From Blasia pusilla (Eukaryota; Marchantiophyta; Marchantiopsida; Blasiales), in contig CM114273.1 of NCBI GenBank assembly GCA_050084515.1, forward strand, positions 3,162,001 to 3,226,000: 64,000 nucleotides of DNA, written 5' to 3'. Made by a program: the position numbers and the translations under genes. This document shows, piece after piece, positions 35,401 to 45,484 of this stretch (its first letter is position 1; every line of letters begins with the position of its first letter). The notes under the pieces were generated by a model. It saw nothing but the letters and a program-made list of their open reading frames with translations. It did not search any database and was not told the origin of the DNA.

Positions 35401-36636
35401 ATCTTCAACAATAATTAATTTAAATTCAAATGTTGTGGCAGACTTGAATGCAATCCAAAATGCAAGGAGCCTAAGATTTCAACCATTTCCCACAGAAATT
35501 TTAGAAATGTAAGTTCGACAAAACTCATATGCAGTTCCCATGCATAGGATTGCTAACAGACTGAGGGTACTTTGATAGGAGGAATATATTTCACTGCATT
35601 AAATTTGACAGACCCAGAAAGCCACAACTGCAGATGCGATTTGGTCCACATATCTGTGATGAGCGATGTACCAAGAGCCTCAATGTCTAAAATGGGCTAC
35701 CCAAAGTGAGATAAGCTCAACTAACAACCTCATGCAAAAAAGTCAGAAGACTGATGGTTGGTAAAGTGAGGATATTCTTACTGTGAAGTAGAAGCAGACC
35801 AAAAGCTGCAAAAGACTGTCCATCATAGAAGGCGTGGGTTAGGACTTCTTTCGAGGAAAATTCCGGAAAAGCCTCTTGAGCTCTTTCGGTACACGCTTTC
35901 GCAACCTGCACATCAGTCTAGAAGAGGGCATCAATCCCACATTTACTCAACAGTAGAATGCCAACACAACTGTCACTAGTATGACTCAAAATATCCATCA
36001 GGAGCATCAAAAAGGATCACCCAACAAAACTGAGAGTCTTTCAGTACCCATCATTTGAAGCTATATATACTGGATGCCTGTACAACAAGGCATTATTTCT
36101 ATACTTCCAAGCTAGATGTGTAAGGTGAAATGGTTTTAAAAGCTAATGATTTTTTACAGATTCTAAAACCTTGAAGCCAAAAAGCTACAGGTTACCTGAT
36201 AAAGAGCCCCTGATGCAGAAGATCTTGAATCTACAGGGATAGACAATATTTCCATTAATCGACCGCGCAGCTAAAGCATTTGTAAAACAGCCACCCGCAC
36301 CCTAATTTATCAAAAATTCCTCATCCAACAGCATATGAGGTGAACCTTTCCCTCAATTTGACTGATTGTAGGTTGACACGACGTGTCAACTCTTGAACAA
36401 TGCAAATTAGGTCGGAAATGAAATCTGGCAAACATGGACAATGAACGGTGAACAGAATTAACCACGACTCTCATCTGTTGGAGGAAATTACCGATAGTTT
36501 TCTCCAAGGAAATATCACGGAGTAGAGAGGCCAGGTAACTAAGAGATAAGACCACATCCAGCACACTGTCAGCACCCTGGATGGCCTTTCCTATGCCCTT
36601 GACAAGCTGCACGAGCGCATTTTCCACACTCTCCAT
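29422..36636 (-). CDS. TELO2: TELO2/TEL2-like protein, about 14 exons
   Basis: TEL2 is the scaffold of the TTT (TELO2-TTI1-TTI2) complex, which with HSP90 matures PIK-related kinases such as TOR, ATM and ATR. Exons in transcript order: 36636-36492, 36270-36196, 35905-35782, 35299-35107, 34687-34481, 34104-33944, 33716-33404, 33261-33044, 32833-32735, 32502-31976, 31643-31373, 31166-30629, 30074-29876, 29562-29422. From exon 2 onward all junctions are GT-AG and keep phase. The most telling family match is the C-terminal telomere-length-regulation domain: FAPLAAVFMLPVMREYD, KRHGVDLLGRDFLVLGGILS and LEWVRAWALEIA. Earlier segments LAHALVHVKCS and VDVSQRILILDVM also fit. An acidic linker lies in exon 10. 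The protein is about 1070 residues, near the usual plant length. The exon 1-2 junction does not keep phase, so exon 1 is provisional. Confidence 0.93.
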
Positions 36637-36939
36637 GGGCACCTCCGATCTCCTAATGCCTTTGTTCTCATTGATCTCAAATTCCTGGCACTTCTCTGAA
36701 GTAATCTTCAACATTCATCCAAAATAATATGTATTTTTCCTTGACAGCAGACATGCGGTTCAGAAATTTACTTCAACACGATTTTCCGTTGTTCGCAGAC
36801 TCAAACCTGTGTGTCAAACAAGTAGAACGCCAGACGTAAACTGAAATTATAAAAATATTGAAGCGTGTCAAAAAAAATAAAGGAACTGTGAACTCAATTA
36901 CTGTACATGCAAAGTCCAGGAGTGAGGATAAAGATATGT

Positions 36940-37173
36940 TCAAGTTGGCATGTTTTTCACCTTGAATCCTTCGGCACGTAAACACCGCTTGTGAGCTTCA
37001 ATCCATTTAGCGCATGCATCCTCTCCGTGCATTACTACACACTCATCCCTCAATTTCTTCGTGGATGGGCAGGCACAACATATCTTCATCTTGGGAGCTG
37101 GAGGAAAATCACTATTGGTAGTACTAGAATTCGTGGTCGAGGAAGTGTTGGTGAGGGTAGAATTCGCACTCAT
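36940..37173 (-). CDS. COX17: COX17 copper chaperone
   Basis: COX17 carries Cu(I) in the mitochondrial intermembrane space to SCO1 and COX11 for cytochrome c oxidase assembly. The 77-residue product has a Ser/Thr/Asn-rich N-terminus (residues 1-22), then KICCACP with the copper-binding adjacent cysteines. Twin CX9C motifs follow (CPSTKKLRDEC and CAKWIEAHKRC) that form the coiled-coil helix-coiled-coil helix fold. The ending LRAEGFKVKNMPT is a few residues longer than the usual LRAEGFNV. It is a single exon ending in TGA; a GT directly after the GFK codons could be a splice donor, so the last residues are less sure. It lies about 300 bp upstream of TELO2 on the same strand. Confidence 0.95.
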   Translation of the reverse strand: MSANSTLTNTSSTTNSSTTNSDFPPAPKMKICCACPSTKKLRDECVVMHGEDACAKWIEAHKRCLRAEGFKVKNMPT

Positions 37174-38212
37174 GATTTCGAATGGGAATGTCTAGTATTA
37201 GCTGATGGATATTTGATGAATGCTAAAATATGCCCAGTCTCCGAGTAGCAAGCGCTACGCTCCAGTCCGATCTATTTCTCCTCGCGATCTCTACCACGTA
37301 GATAGCAGGCTTGGATTGAGTAGATTCCTTGTTTCAGGAAGATTTCGGCGACTACAGAATGGACAGTCTCCCGGGAAAACTCAAACCGTAAGTGACTGTT
37401 CAGAAATCGGTGAGAACACTACTGTCTCATGACCATAATTGTGCAGGACAGATTCGCTAAGAGACATGAGCACTCGAGAGGAAAACTAATTAATCAGAGA
37501 GCGCTGTAAGGAAACTCCCAGGAAATTGATTCACGCAGTCCGAGTGATCGCTACAACTCATTCCTTCAAAATAGTTGCGATTCGAGATGAGAGTAGAATT
37601 TGCCAGCAGAAACACGTGGAGTGAAGGAAGGGGCTGAACTTGTGCCTATCTCCAGCTAACGAAATACAACAGACTTTCGCACTGAAGTATAATTCTACTC
37701 ATGACAGTCGGTCCAACGAACTAAGACATAAAGTGCGAGGAAGATCCGCTACAGTAATTGCTCTAATCGCCTGCACAAAAACGTCCTGGACAGATAGCGT
37801 TTGGAAGTCCTGCCCGATAGGTCCGAGATTCACAGACGGAACCCTAAAAACGAGAATTCAATCTCAGGATCACGTATCAGCAAATCGTGGTACTTCAGCG
37901 AAATGGCAAACTGCAATCGACCGCACCCTTTAACTCCACACTCCAGATAGAGATCGACTCAACTCGGCTGCCTCATATCATCCCTGCTTGCCTCTTGAAT
38001 CCTGTATGTCGTCCCTGCTTTATTCTCCTGCTGCTTCAGCCTTCACTGCGGGAAACACCACCGAGTTTGAACCTACTTTTACTCTGATAAGGGGAAAGGA
38101 GCCACGTTTAGATGTTAGGGTTTGGGTTTTGTTCGCGAGAAAGAAAAAAAAACTATTAGGTATTACCCAAACATTTCTTTTATATTCCCTTCGAATTAGA
38201 GAAACTAATAAG
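37174..38212. other. Upstream region of COX17, no gene seen
   Basis: About 1 kb upstream of COX17 with only short open frames on both strands. It presumably contains the COX17 promoter, but no TATA box can be placed with confidence. Confidence 0.4.
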
Positions 38213-39895
38213 GTGCTTGAGATGTAAAGGCAATAAAAAAAATGTGTTTGAAAAAATAGGGTGTGAAGTGAAGAGATTAACGATGTTGCACATAAATTCA
38301 AGTTTTTTCTTCGTTCTCTATAACATCTGAAATATTTTCTCGCCGCCCAGTTGCAACGTGCGATGCAAGGAAAATAAAAAAATGTTTGAAGAGTTAATGT
38401 ATAGCTTTTGAAGGGAAGAGGCAGTTCCCTTCACAAGCTTCTTTTTGCCTAGTTGCCACGTGTCAGGCAGAGAACTGTTTGCAAATCAAGAAGACACTCC
38501 TATAATAATATAGGAAGGTGTGCGATGCAAGGGAAATAAAAAAGGATTTGAAAAGCTAGTGTGTAGTCTGTGAAGGACAAAGATTAATGATATACGCATA
38601 AAATCAAAAAAAATTCTTCTTGCTCGTAGCATGTGAAATATTTTCTTGCTGCCCAGGTGCTACGTGTCAAGCAGAGGGATGTTTGCAAATCAAGAAGGCA
38701 CTCTCCTATAATAATATAGATAAGGTGTCTGTGTGATGCAAGGGAGATAAAAAGGTGTCTGGAGAGCTAGTGTATAGCCCGTGAAGGAAATAGATTAATG
38801 ATGCTCTACATAAATTCAAAAAAAAATTTGTTGCCCATAGCATGTGAAACATTTTCTTGCTGCCCAGTTGCCACGTGTCAAATAGAGAGGTGTTTGCAGT
38901 CAAGAAGTCATTCTCTCATAATGATATAGATATTTGAAGAATTAGTGTATAATCTTTGAAGGGAAGAGGTTAAAGATGCTGCCTGCAAATTTTCTTTTAT
39001 TTCTTACATTCCATTGCATGTGAAATATTTTCTTGTTTCCTAGTTGCCATGTGTCAAGCAGAGAGGTGTTTACAAATAAAAAAGACACTCTCCCATGATA
39101 ATATAGATAAGGCCCGCGTGCGATGCATGAGAAATAAAAAAGTGTTTGAAGAGCTACTATATAGTTTGTGAAGGGAAGAAATTGGTGATGTTGCATATAA
39201 ATGTTTTTAAAAATCTTACTTCTTGTAGCATGTGAAAAAATTTCTTATCGTCCATTTTCCATGTGTCAAACAAATCAAAAGGCACTCTCCTATAATAATA
39301 CAGATAAGGTGCCCATGCGATGTACCAGAAATAAAAAGTTGTTTGAAGAGCTAGTGTATAGCCCGTGAAGGGAAGAGATTGATGATGCTGCACATAAATT
39401 CAATTTTTTTTCTTACTTTCCGTAGTATGTGAAACATGTTCTTCCTGCCCAATTGCAAGTGTCAAGCATGGATGTGTTTGAAAATCAAGAAGGTAGTCTC
39501 CCATAACAATATAGATAAGATGCTCGTGCTATACACGTGAAATAAAAAAGTGTTTGAAAAGCTAGTGTATAAGTCGTGAAGGATAGTGATCAATGATACT
39601 CCACATAAAATCAAAATTTGTCTTGTTGCCCGTAGCATGTGAAACATTTTCTTGTTACCTAGTTGCCACGTATCAAGAAGAGAGATGTTTACAAATCAAA
39701 AAGGCCCCCTCCCATAATGATATAGATGCGCATCATTGAAAAGAAAAAAGTGTTTGAATAGCGTTAGGTACGTAATTTGTATTAGGAAGGGATTAATGAT
39801 GGAAACGATTAATGTTGCTCACACAAATTCTAAAATTTTTTCTTGCCATCCTTAAGATGTGAAACATTTTCTCGTTACCCAGTTGCCACGTCCTA
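38213..39895. repeat. Tandem array of about eight roughly 200-bp units
   Basis: Each unit reads GAAATAAAAAAGTGTTTGAA, an AGCTAGTGTATAG block, GTGAAGGGAAGAG, CACATAAATTCAAA, GCATGTGAAACATTTTCTTG, CAGTTGCCACGTGTCAAGC and CTCTCCTATAATAATATAGA. Unit ends recur at about 38501, 38707, 38917, 39094, 39291, 39502 and 39713, so the period is 177-211 bp. Read on the minus strand, each unit starts TCTATATTATTATAGGAG, like a Helitron 5' end, next to GCATCGCACGGGC-type hairpin sequence. Copies differ by about 10-20 percent by eye. Every unit carries a CACGTG core, probably incidental. Confidence 0.85.
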
Positions 39896-41927
39896 AATTT
39901 AGTAACAGCAATATTATTACAGAGCGCCTCTCCCGTTGACGCATGGCACGACCAATTTTTAGCCCATCAGGTCTTGACATCTATCCAAGTTAAGTTAGAG
40001 TAGGTTTTGGAGTTTAGATTTGGAATATGTTAGGAGTAGATTATCATAGTGGATAACTCAAATCGAATTACTCTTTACTAGGGCCCAAGTACCTTTTCAT
40101 TTCATTGATGCATTTATCTTAGATGCTAGTGCCATCTAAGATAAATCTAGGAGAGAAATTAAATAATTTTATTTATATTTTGAATTACAAAATATAATAG
40201 TAATGTTGGAGAAGTTAATTGATATCAAATTAAATTGTCTAGCTATCTTGTAAACAATCTCTTACACTCCTAGAGTTAGTCTATATTCACATGTGAATAT
40301 GAGAGTTTGGACTTGGCTTATTGCAAATCTATTTATTTTTTCATTTTTTCCTTTTTTGAAGTATATCATTGATAGCTCTTGGGCTATGCCTTGGACTTCA
40401 TCATTCATTTTCATTAGGTATGCCTAATTGAGTAACCAATATGCCTATTGATGCACATTCTCCATCGTGCATATGGTGGAGAGCAAAGAGGTCGCATGAT
40501 GTGATTAGAGAAGTAATATCATTGAGGGCTTGCATTTTTTGGTACACCGTTGGACAAGAGCAAATGCATGCCCTACCTTCTGCTATGCAAGAAATCTCTC
40601 ATGGATGAGTTTACCTTACTATGTCTCAAGTTGGTTTTCCTCTATTAGGTAAAGTGATGGTTCTTGATCCAATACGTTTAGACTTGTTATATTAGGTTGC
40701 ACATGTATACTAAAGGTTCTATGGCGGAGTAGCAACAAGAATGAGGTGAATGGTGAGAATTGAGTTAAGCTATGTAGTGAGATATGGGATTAATAGATTT
40801 CTTCCTTTCGCAATGGAAGTTTATGGGCAATTAAATGTATTTTTCCAATCTCTTTTGCTCCGGCGGTCGCATCCCTCCATTTTTCCTTCGACCAATTGCT
40901 CCACCTAAACACACCTTCCTTTGGATTGAAAAAAAGAGAGCAACGCACAGATAGAAATAGGCTGGCGCGGCTTGGTCGGCTATTGGGTTTGTTGAGGCAC
41001 TTGAGTGCCTCTCTTGTACTTGTGCTCTTGAGCGGATTTTTGTGCAAGGCTGCCTCGTGCTGGTTTTTGTGTAGGTGGTGCCTCTCGTGCCAAGTTGGGA
41101 TGGGATTCGGGATTTGTACGAGGTTGGCTCATCGGTTGTGGTATTCTTGAGTGTCTCGTGTGGGGTTCCGCTCTTGCTTGTGAGCATTCGCTGATTGTGA
41201 ATTTTGAACCTGCATTGCTGTCTCTGCCCGTAGTGGGTTCCGATCTTACTTTCTCTGTACTCGGACCCCGTGCTTGAGCAGCAGCTCACTCTCTCTTCCT
41301 GAATGTTGGATTGGCCTGTAGTCCCGCGCTCGAGAGCAACACTTTGCTCTCTCTCGGATTTCACTCTTACAGCAAAGTTTGACTCCACGCTTAGAGTCGA
41401 GAGATTTGAGCAATGGATTTGCTCTCTCTTCCTGTCTCTTTGCCACACTCTCTATACCTGCCATGCTCTCTCTTCTTGTCTCTTTACCACGCTCTCTATT
41501 CTTGTGGGATTTAGGCGTATGCGGACGTGCTCAAGAACAAGGGCTCTACGCTTCCTGCGTTCTTCATTTCACCTTAAACTTGGACACAACCAACAACTTT
41601 GCTTCTTTGAGTTAATGACTACCTTACTAAATTGTAGTGCGTTCTACTCAAGTTGGAGTGGATTGTCGTCTTGCACTTGAGAGCAACGCGGGTCTCTCTC
41701 CCAGATTTCACTTTTACAGCATAACATTTTTCACTGAGCTGAGAGTCAAGAAAGAGATCTGAGTAGACGCTCGACTCTCTATTCTGGGGATGGGGAAAAG
41801 TTAGCACAATTTTTGAGACATGCATAGAGTACTACAACTTCACATCTAGAGTACTCGAGTTGAGTATCGTAAGACATTGAGGTGAAGGTATAACAGACAT
41901 ACGCATCTCAAGCCCCTTTTATTCTTC
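39896..41927. other. No gene; CT-rich minisatellite-like part
   Basis: From 39896 to 40750 nothing is recognised. Around 41400-41510 a motif like CTCTCTCTTCCTGTCTCTTTG recurs, shown here only as CTCTTCCTGTCTC, at about 46-bp spacing. The block with GAGAGCAACACTTTGCTCTC near 41332 returns in altered form near 41675, suggesting a decayed element. Confidence 0.45.
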
Positions 41928-42135
41928 AAGTAAGAAGTACATTGCACCGCAACGCTTCTCATCTGTAGACCTGGGTCTTCCTAGCTACCCTCTTCGAATA
42001 AGAAGTACAATGCATTGCAATGCTTCTCATCTATAGACTTGGGTCTTCCTAGCTACCCTCTTCGAGTAAGAAGTACATTGCATCGTAATGCTACTCATCT
42101 ATAGATTTGGGTCTTCCTAGCTACCTTCTTCAGAG
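41928..42135. repeat. Three tandem copies of a 68-bp unit
   Basis: Copies begin with CTTCTCATCT at 41955 and 42024 and CTACTCATCT at 42091, a period of 67-69 bp. Each contains TTGGGTCTTCCTAGCTACC (or CTGGGTC in the first) and AAGAAGTACATTGCA. The unit lies just downstream of the minus-strand open frame at 42180-42740. Confidence 0.85.
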
Positions 42136-42179
42136 GACAACATGGATGTTCACCACTAGTCCTTCCTCCTTTTCCCCCT

Positions 42180-42740
42180 TTAGAGACGACTTCTTTGTCG
42201 CCTGTGGGGTGGTTGGGGTAGGCACATCAAGGTCGACCGGGCATCTCCTATGAGATGGTGAGCAATGTGCTTGCGTGTTGTGGTGTGGGGTCCTCCTACG
42301 CTTTCTCGCACATTCTCCCTAAACCGTGTATTGCTTTTCATCAATAGGCCTTCTAACCTAATACGGGGAGTCCCTTGGACATCTAAGAGCTCTTCTTCAC
42401 TTCTCCCATTTCTCAAGCCTTCAACAAGCTCTGGAATATACCCTTTGTTTGATGACGCAAGGTGTACTCTAGCGGGGAGTGAATCTTTTATCACATTTTC
42501 GAAGTTAGGAGCATGCTCGGGTATAAGTCTTTCTCCCCAAGCAGGAGTACTATGGAAGTGCAATTTCCTCCCCTTACTCAAGCGTATACAATCCTCTTGA
42601 GAAATTGGAAACCATTTGGAACTCTCCAATTCGTGGAGATCAGCAGACTTTACCCCGTTATGCTTATTCTCTGATGTGACTTTCGAAACGCTCTTGCCCT
42701 TCCCTTGTGTCAACTTCTTTGCAGTGATTCTCGTTGCCAT
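42180..42740 (-). CDS. Hypothetical protein, 186 residues
   Basis: I do not recognise this protein. It is basic at the N-terminus (MATRITAKKLTQGKGKSVSK), hydrophilic throughout, and Arg/His/Pro-rich at the C-terminus. It has no signal peptide or membrane segment. The region is flanked by tandem and CT-rich repeats, and a short basic open frame in such a setting could be a gag-like relic or chance. The stop TAG is next to a purine-rich stretch. Confidence 0.3.
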   Translation of the reverse strand: MATRITAKKLTQGKGKSVSKVTSENKHNGVKSADLHELESSKWFPISQEDCIRLSKGRKLHFHSTPAWGERLIPEHAPNFENVIKDSLPARVHLASSNKGYIPELVEGLRNGRSEEELLDVQGTPRIRLEGLLMKSNTRFRENVRESVGGPHTTTRKHIAHHLIGDARSTLMCLPQPPHRRQRSRL

Positions 42741-44124
42741 CCTTCAATCTTTTTGAAGCTCTATTATGTTCTCTTGATTTGTTGAGAATTTTTGCAGGTT
42801 TAGCAAGAGTAGGGGACGGGAGTAAGCCCTGAGACAGATCCAATTTGCCATGTTTTCTACATCACGATGAGCTTATAGCTAGGTTTTGAATCGAGGAATT
42901 CAGGTTTAGGTTACTGCATTGGAGCATGCATCCCTCTCTTGGTCATACTAACCTAACCACTCTATCATGTATAAGTTTCTCGTAGGAATAAACATATATA
43001 CATATGTCAATCAAATGTACCCTTCTACATGCCACATATATTCTCTCCTTGTTACCATCCTCTTCATCCATCATCCCTGATATGCATGCCATAAATGTGA
43101 CAAAGTGAAGGCAATCCAAAAAATCCGATGTGTAGAAAAAATCAAGATCAAGATCACAAGAATGTAAAAATATTTTCCAATGGTGAAGAAATAAAAAAAA
43201 TAAACAAAAAATATACTGGTACTCTCACATACCATCTTCCTTCCCCATCTCATTGTGTGAAAATCTTTATGAAAGATCTTTGGATTGTCTTAAAAAAAAT
43301 GGGAACTATAAAGGAGTACCCAATGGAAGCCCTATCCATTTTCTAGCATTTACTTCCATCTACCTTCCTCTCTTTTGTTGTGGTGAAATGGGTCTAAGGA
43401 TACCTTCCTCTACCAATACGAGAGGCTGCTATGATTTGTCTTTATCCTCATTTCATTTTTTAAATTATACCGATATTTTGTTGTTTAGGCATATAAGTTT
43501 GATACTAGAAAGTAATGAGGCAATGTCTAAGTGTACTTTGGTAAAAAATTCTAAATAAAAGTGTAATTGAGAGTATGATTGGATGAGTGTGGGGTTGAGA
43601 TTCAATTTTGAAGGGGATGAGTAGATGTGAAATAGAGTTCAATCTAAAGATAGAGAGACAAAGGCTGGAAAAGAGAATGGGAGGAGTGCATGATAATGAT
43701 GTCTCCTTATAAATTTACTAAGAAGCTCCATAAGATTAGTAGAGCTTGAAAAGAGTCTAGAAATTTTCATTCTTAAAGACTTGAGAGAGCTAGAATCAAG
43801 GAGAGTGTGGTTAAGAGATTTAGCATTCGAGAGACATAGAGAAATTAAACAGATAAAAGTGAGGAGAGCGCAATTGGAAGATTGATTGTTCAAGAGAAAC
43901 AAAAATGATAAAACGTGATGGAGCACTTTTGGTATCAAAAGATACAACACTTTGAGTTCATAGAGAAATTGAGTGTCTCCCTAGTAGGGACATTTTTTTC
44001 ATAGGTGGTGGATAAGTTTAGATATGCTTATGGATATGATTGCAATATTAAAGTCACATCCATGACATGACATCCTTTCAATTATTGATGAGAGAATGTT
44101 TATGGGCAACAAAAGCGAAGATTG

Positions 44125-44157
<33 letters not shown>

Positions 44158-45013
44158 TGTTGTGGCAATATGTGTGCTCTCATGCTTGCTAAAGCCATAT
44201 CTTTTATGGTCAAGTTTGGTTGAGATATTGATTGTAGGCCAAATGACCTCATCACAAATTTCTAGTATCAAAATTTTGCCCCATGTTTCTTTTCTTTCAT
44301 TACCTTGACATTATAGATTGCTTCAGTTCATAGTGAGTAGGAATATGATAGTTCTGAATTAACTTTACATTTTGAGATATCAAAACCAATATACTTATAC
44401 AACTTAGACATCGTATTTGCATGTACTATTGTGATTTGGGATTGCAAGCATGGGATTGGAAACAAGCATATTCACACAAAGGTTAGGTGTGAGAGGGAAT
44501 GAGTTTATGTACACACAAAGATGTATGTGTATAAACACACTTTTGTGGCTGTATGCGGATAATGCTATAAATTCTAGGGTCTAGAATACTTGTGAAGAAA
44601 GAGTACCTTGCAATTCTAGTAAGAAGGTTCTCCCTTTGCAAAAAGTTCATTTTTTTATCATCATAGCTAATATATGATATTGTGAGCCTTATGGGCCTCT
44701 TGGTGGATGGCACTAGATGCGTCTAAATTATAAACTTTATTCCTTTCCATTTACAATAGAATTTAAATTATAAACTTGATTCCTTTCCATTTACAATAGA
44801 GTGTTTATTTAATTTAAACATTCCTTTCCATTTACAATGTATTTTCTTGTTGTATCACTACTAATAGTAACTCATATGTCAACGCCACTCCAAGAACGAC
44901 TACTTTCATAGTCTGTCGTAATTTACAAGTTACAATAGACTGAGAGTGTTTTCATGTCGAATTTCTTTCGTCGAAGTGTTGTGGCTGTGGACGGACGGAT
45001 TCTTTTATGAACG
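42741..45013. other. AT-rich stretch with simple repeats, no gene
   Basis: No coding region is recognised. A (GA)n microsatellite lies at about 44130-44157. Three copies of TTCCTTTCCATTTACAAT lie at about 44740-44840. Confidence 0.55.
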
Positions 45014-45484
45014 CTACGCTCGATAGAGAAGAGAAACGCGTCTGGAAAAGTCCTCCTGCTGCTGCTGCTGCTCCAGTTTGAAGAGCTCGCCCATGAAGTT
45101 GTGGACAGATTGAACGTAGCTCGAATCCGAGGGTTCGAAGGTTGGGTAATCTGCGTTCGCATCATCACTTCTGGAGTCCGAAGCGTGCGATGGAGACCGA
45201 GGTCCGGCTGTCGATTGCATTGCAGAAGGATCTGATCGTCGATGTCCTCTTCGATGGTAGTGCTCGCAGTCTTCAGCTTCGAATACGGGAAGAGTCTCGT
45301 GATGGGCTTCATCTGCACCTTTCGAGCCCTGTAAATTCGCTGTACGCAGTGTCGCAGTTTCGAAAGCTTGTCGAAACTCTCCGTGGAGCTTCGACTCGCG
45401 AGAACGTAGAATCTCGCGTCGTGCTCGTAGTTTCGTCTCGGGAATCACCTGCAGCACGCTCCTGGTGCTATCGGTTTCCTCCAT
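45014..45484 (-). CDS. Hypothetical protein, 156 residues, Ser/Asp- and Gln-rich
   Basis: Not recognised. An Arg/Glu-rich N-terminus is followed by a Ser/Asp/Pro-rich low-complexity middle (SPSHASDSRSDD) and a C-terminal segment FMGELFKLEQQQQQEDF, encoded by a short CAG run. It may be a real small gene or first exon, since the base composition here is higher in GC than the surroundings. No domain supports a function. Confidence 0.35.
   Translation of the reverse strand: MEETDSTRSVLQVIPETKLRARREILRSRESKLHGEFRQAFETATLRTANLQGSKGADEAHHETLPVFEAEDCEHYHRRGHRRSDPSAMQSTAGPRSPSHASDSRSDDANADYPTFEPSDSSYVQSVHNFMGELFKLEQQQQQEDFSRRVSLLYRA

Noticed and set aside
38213-39895. Array of ABA-response promoter elements (CACGTG)
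   Set aside because: The motif is simply part of a transposon-like repeat unit; no gene start is adjacent.
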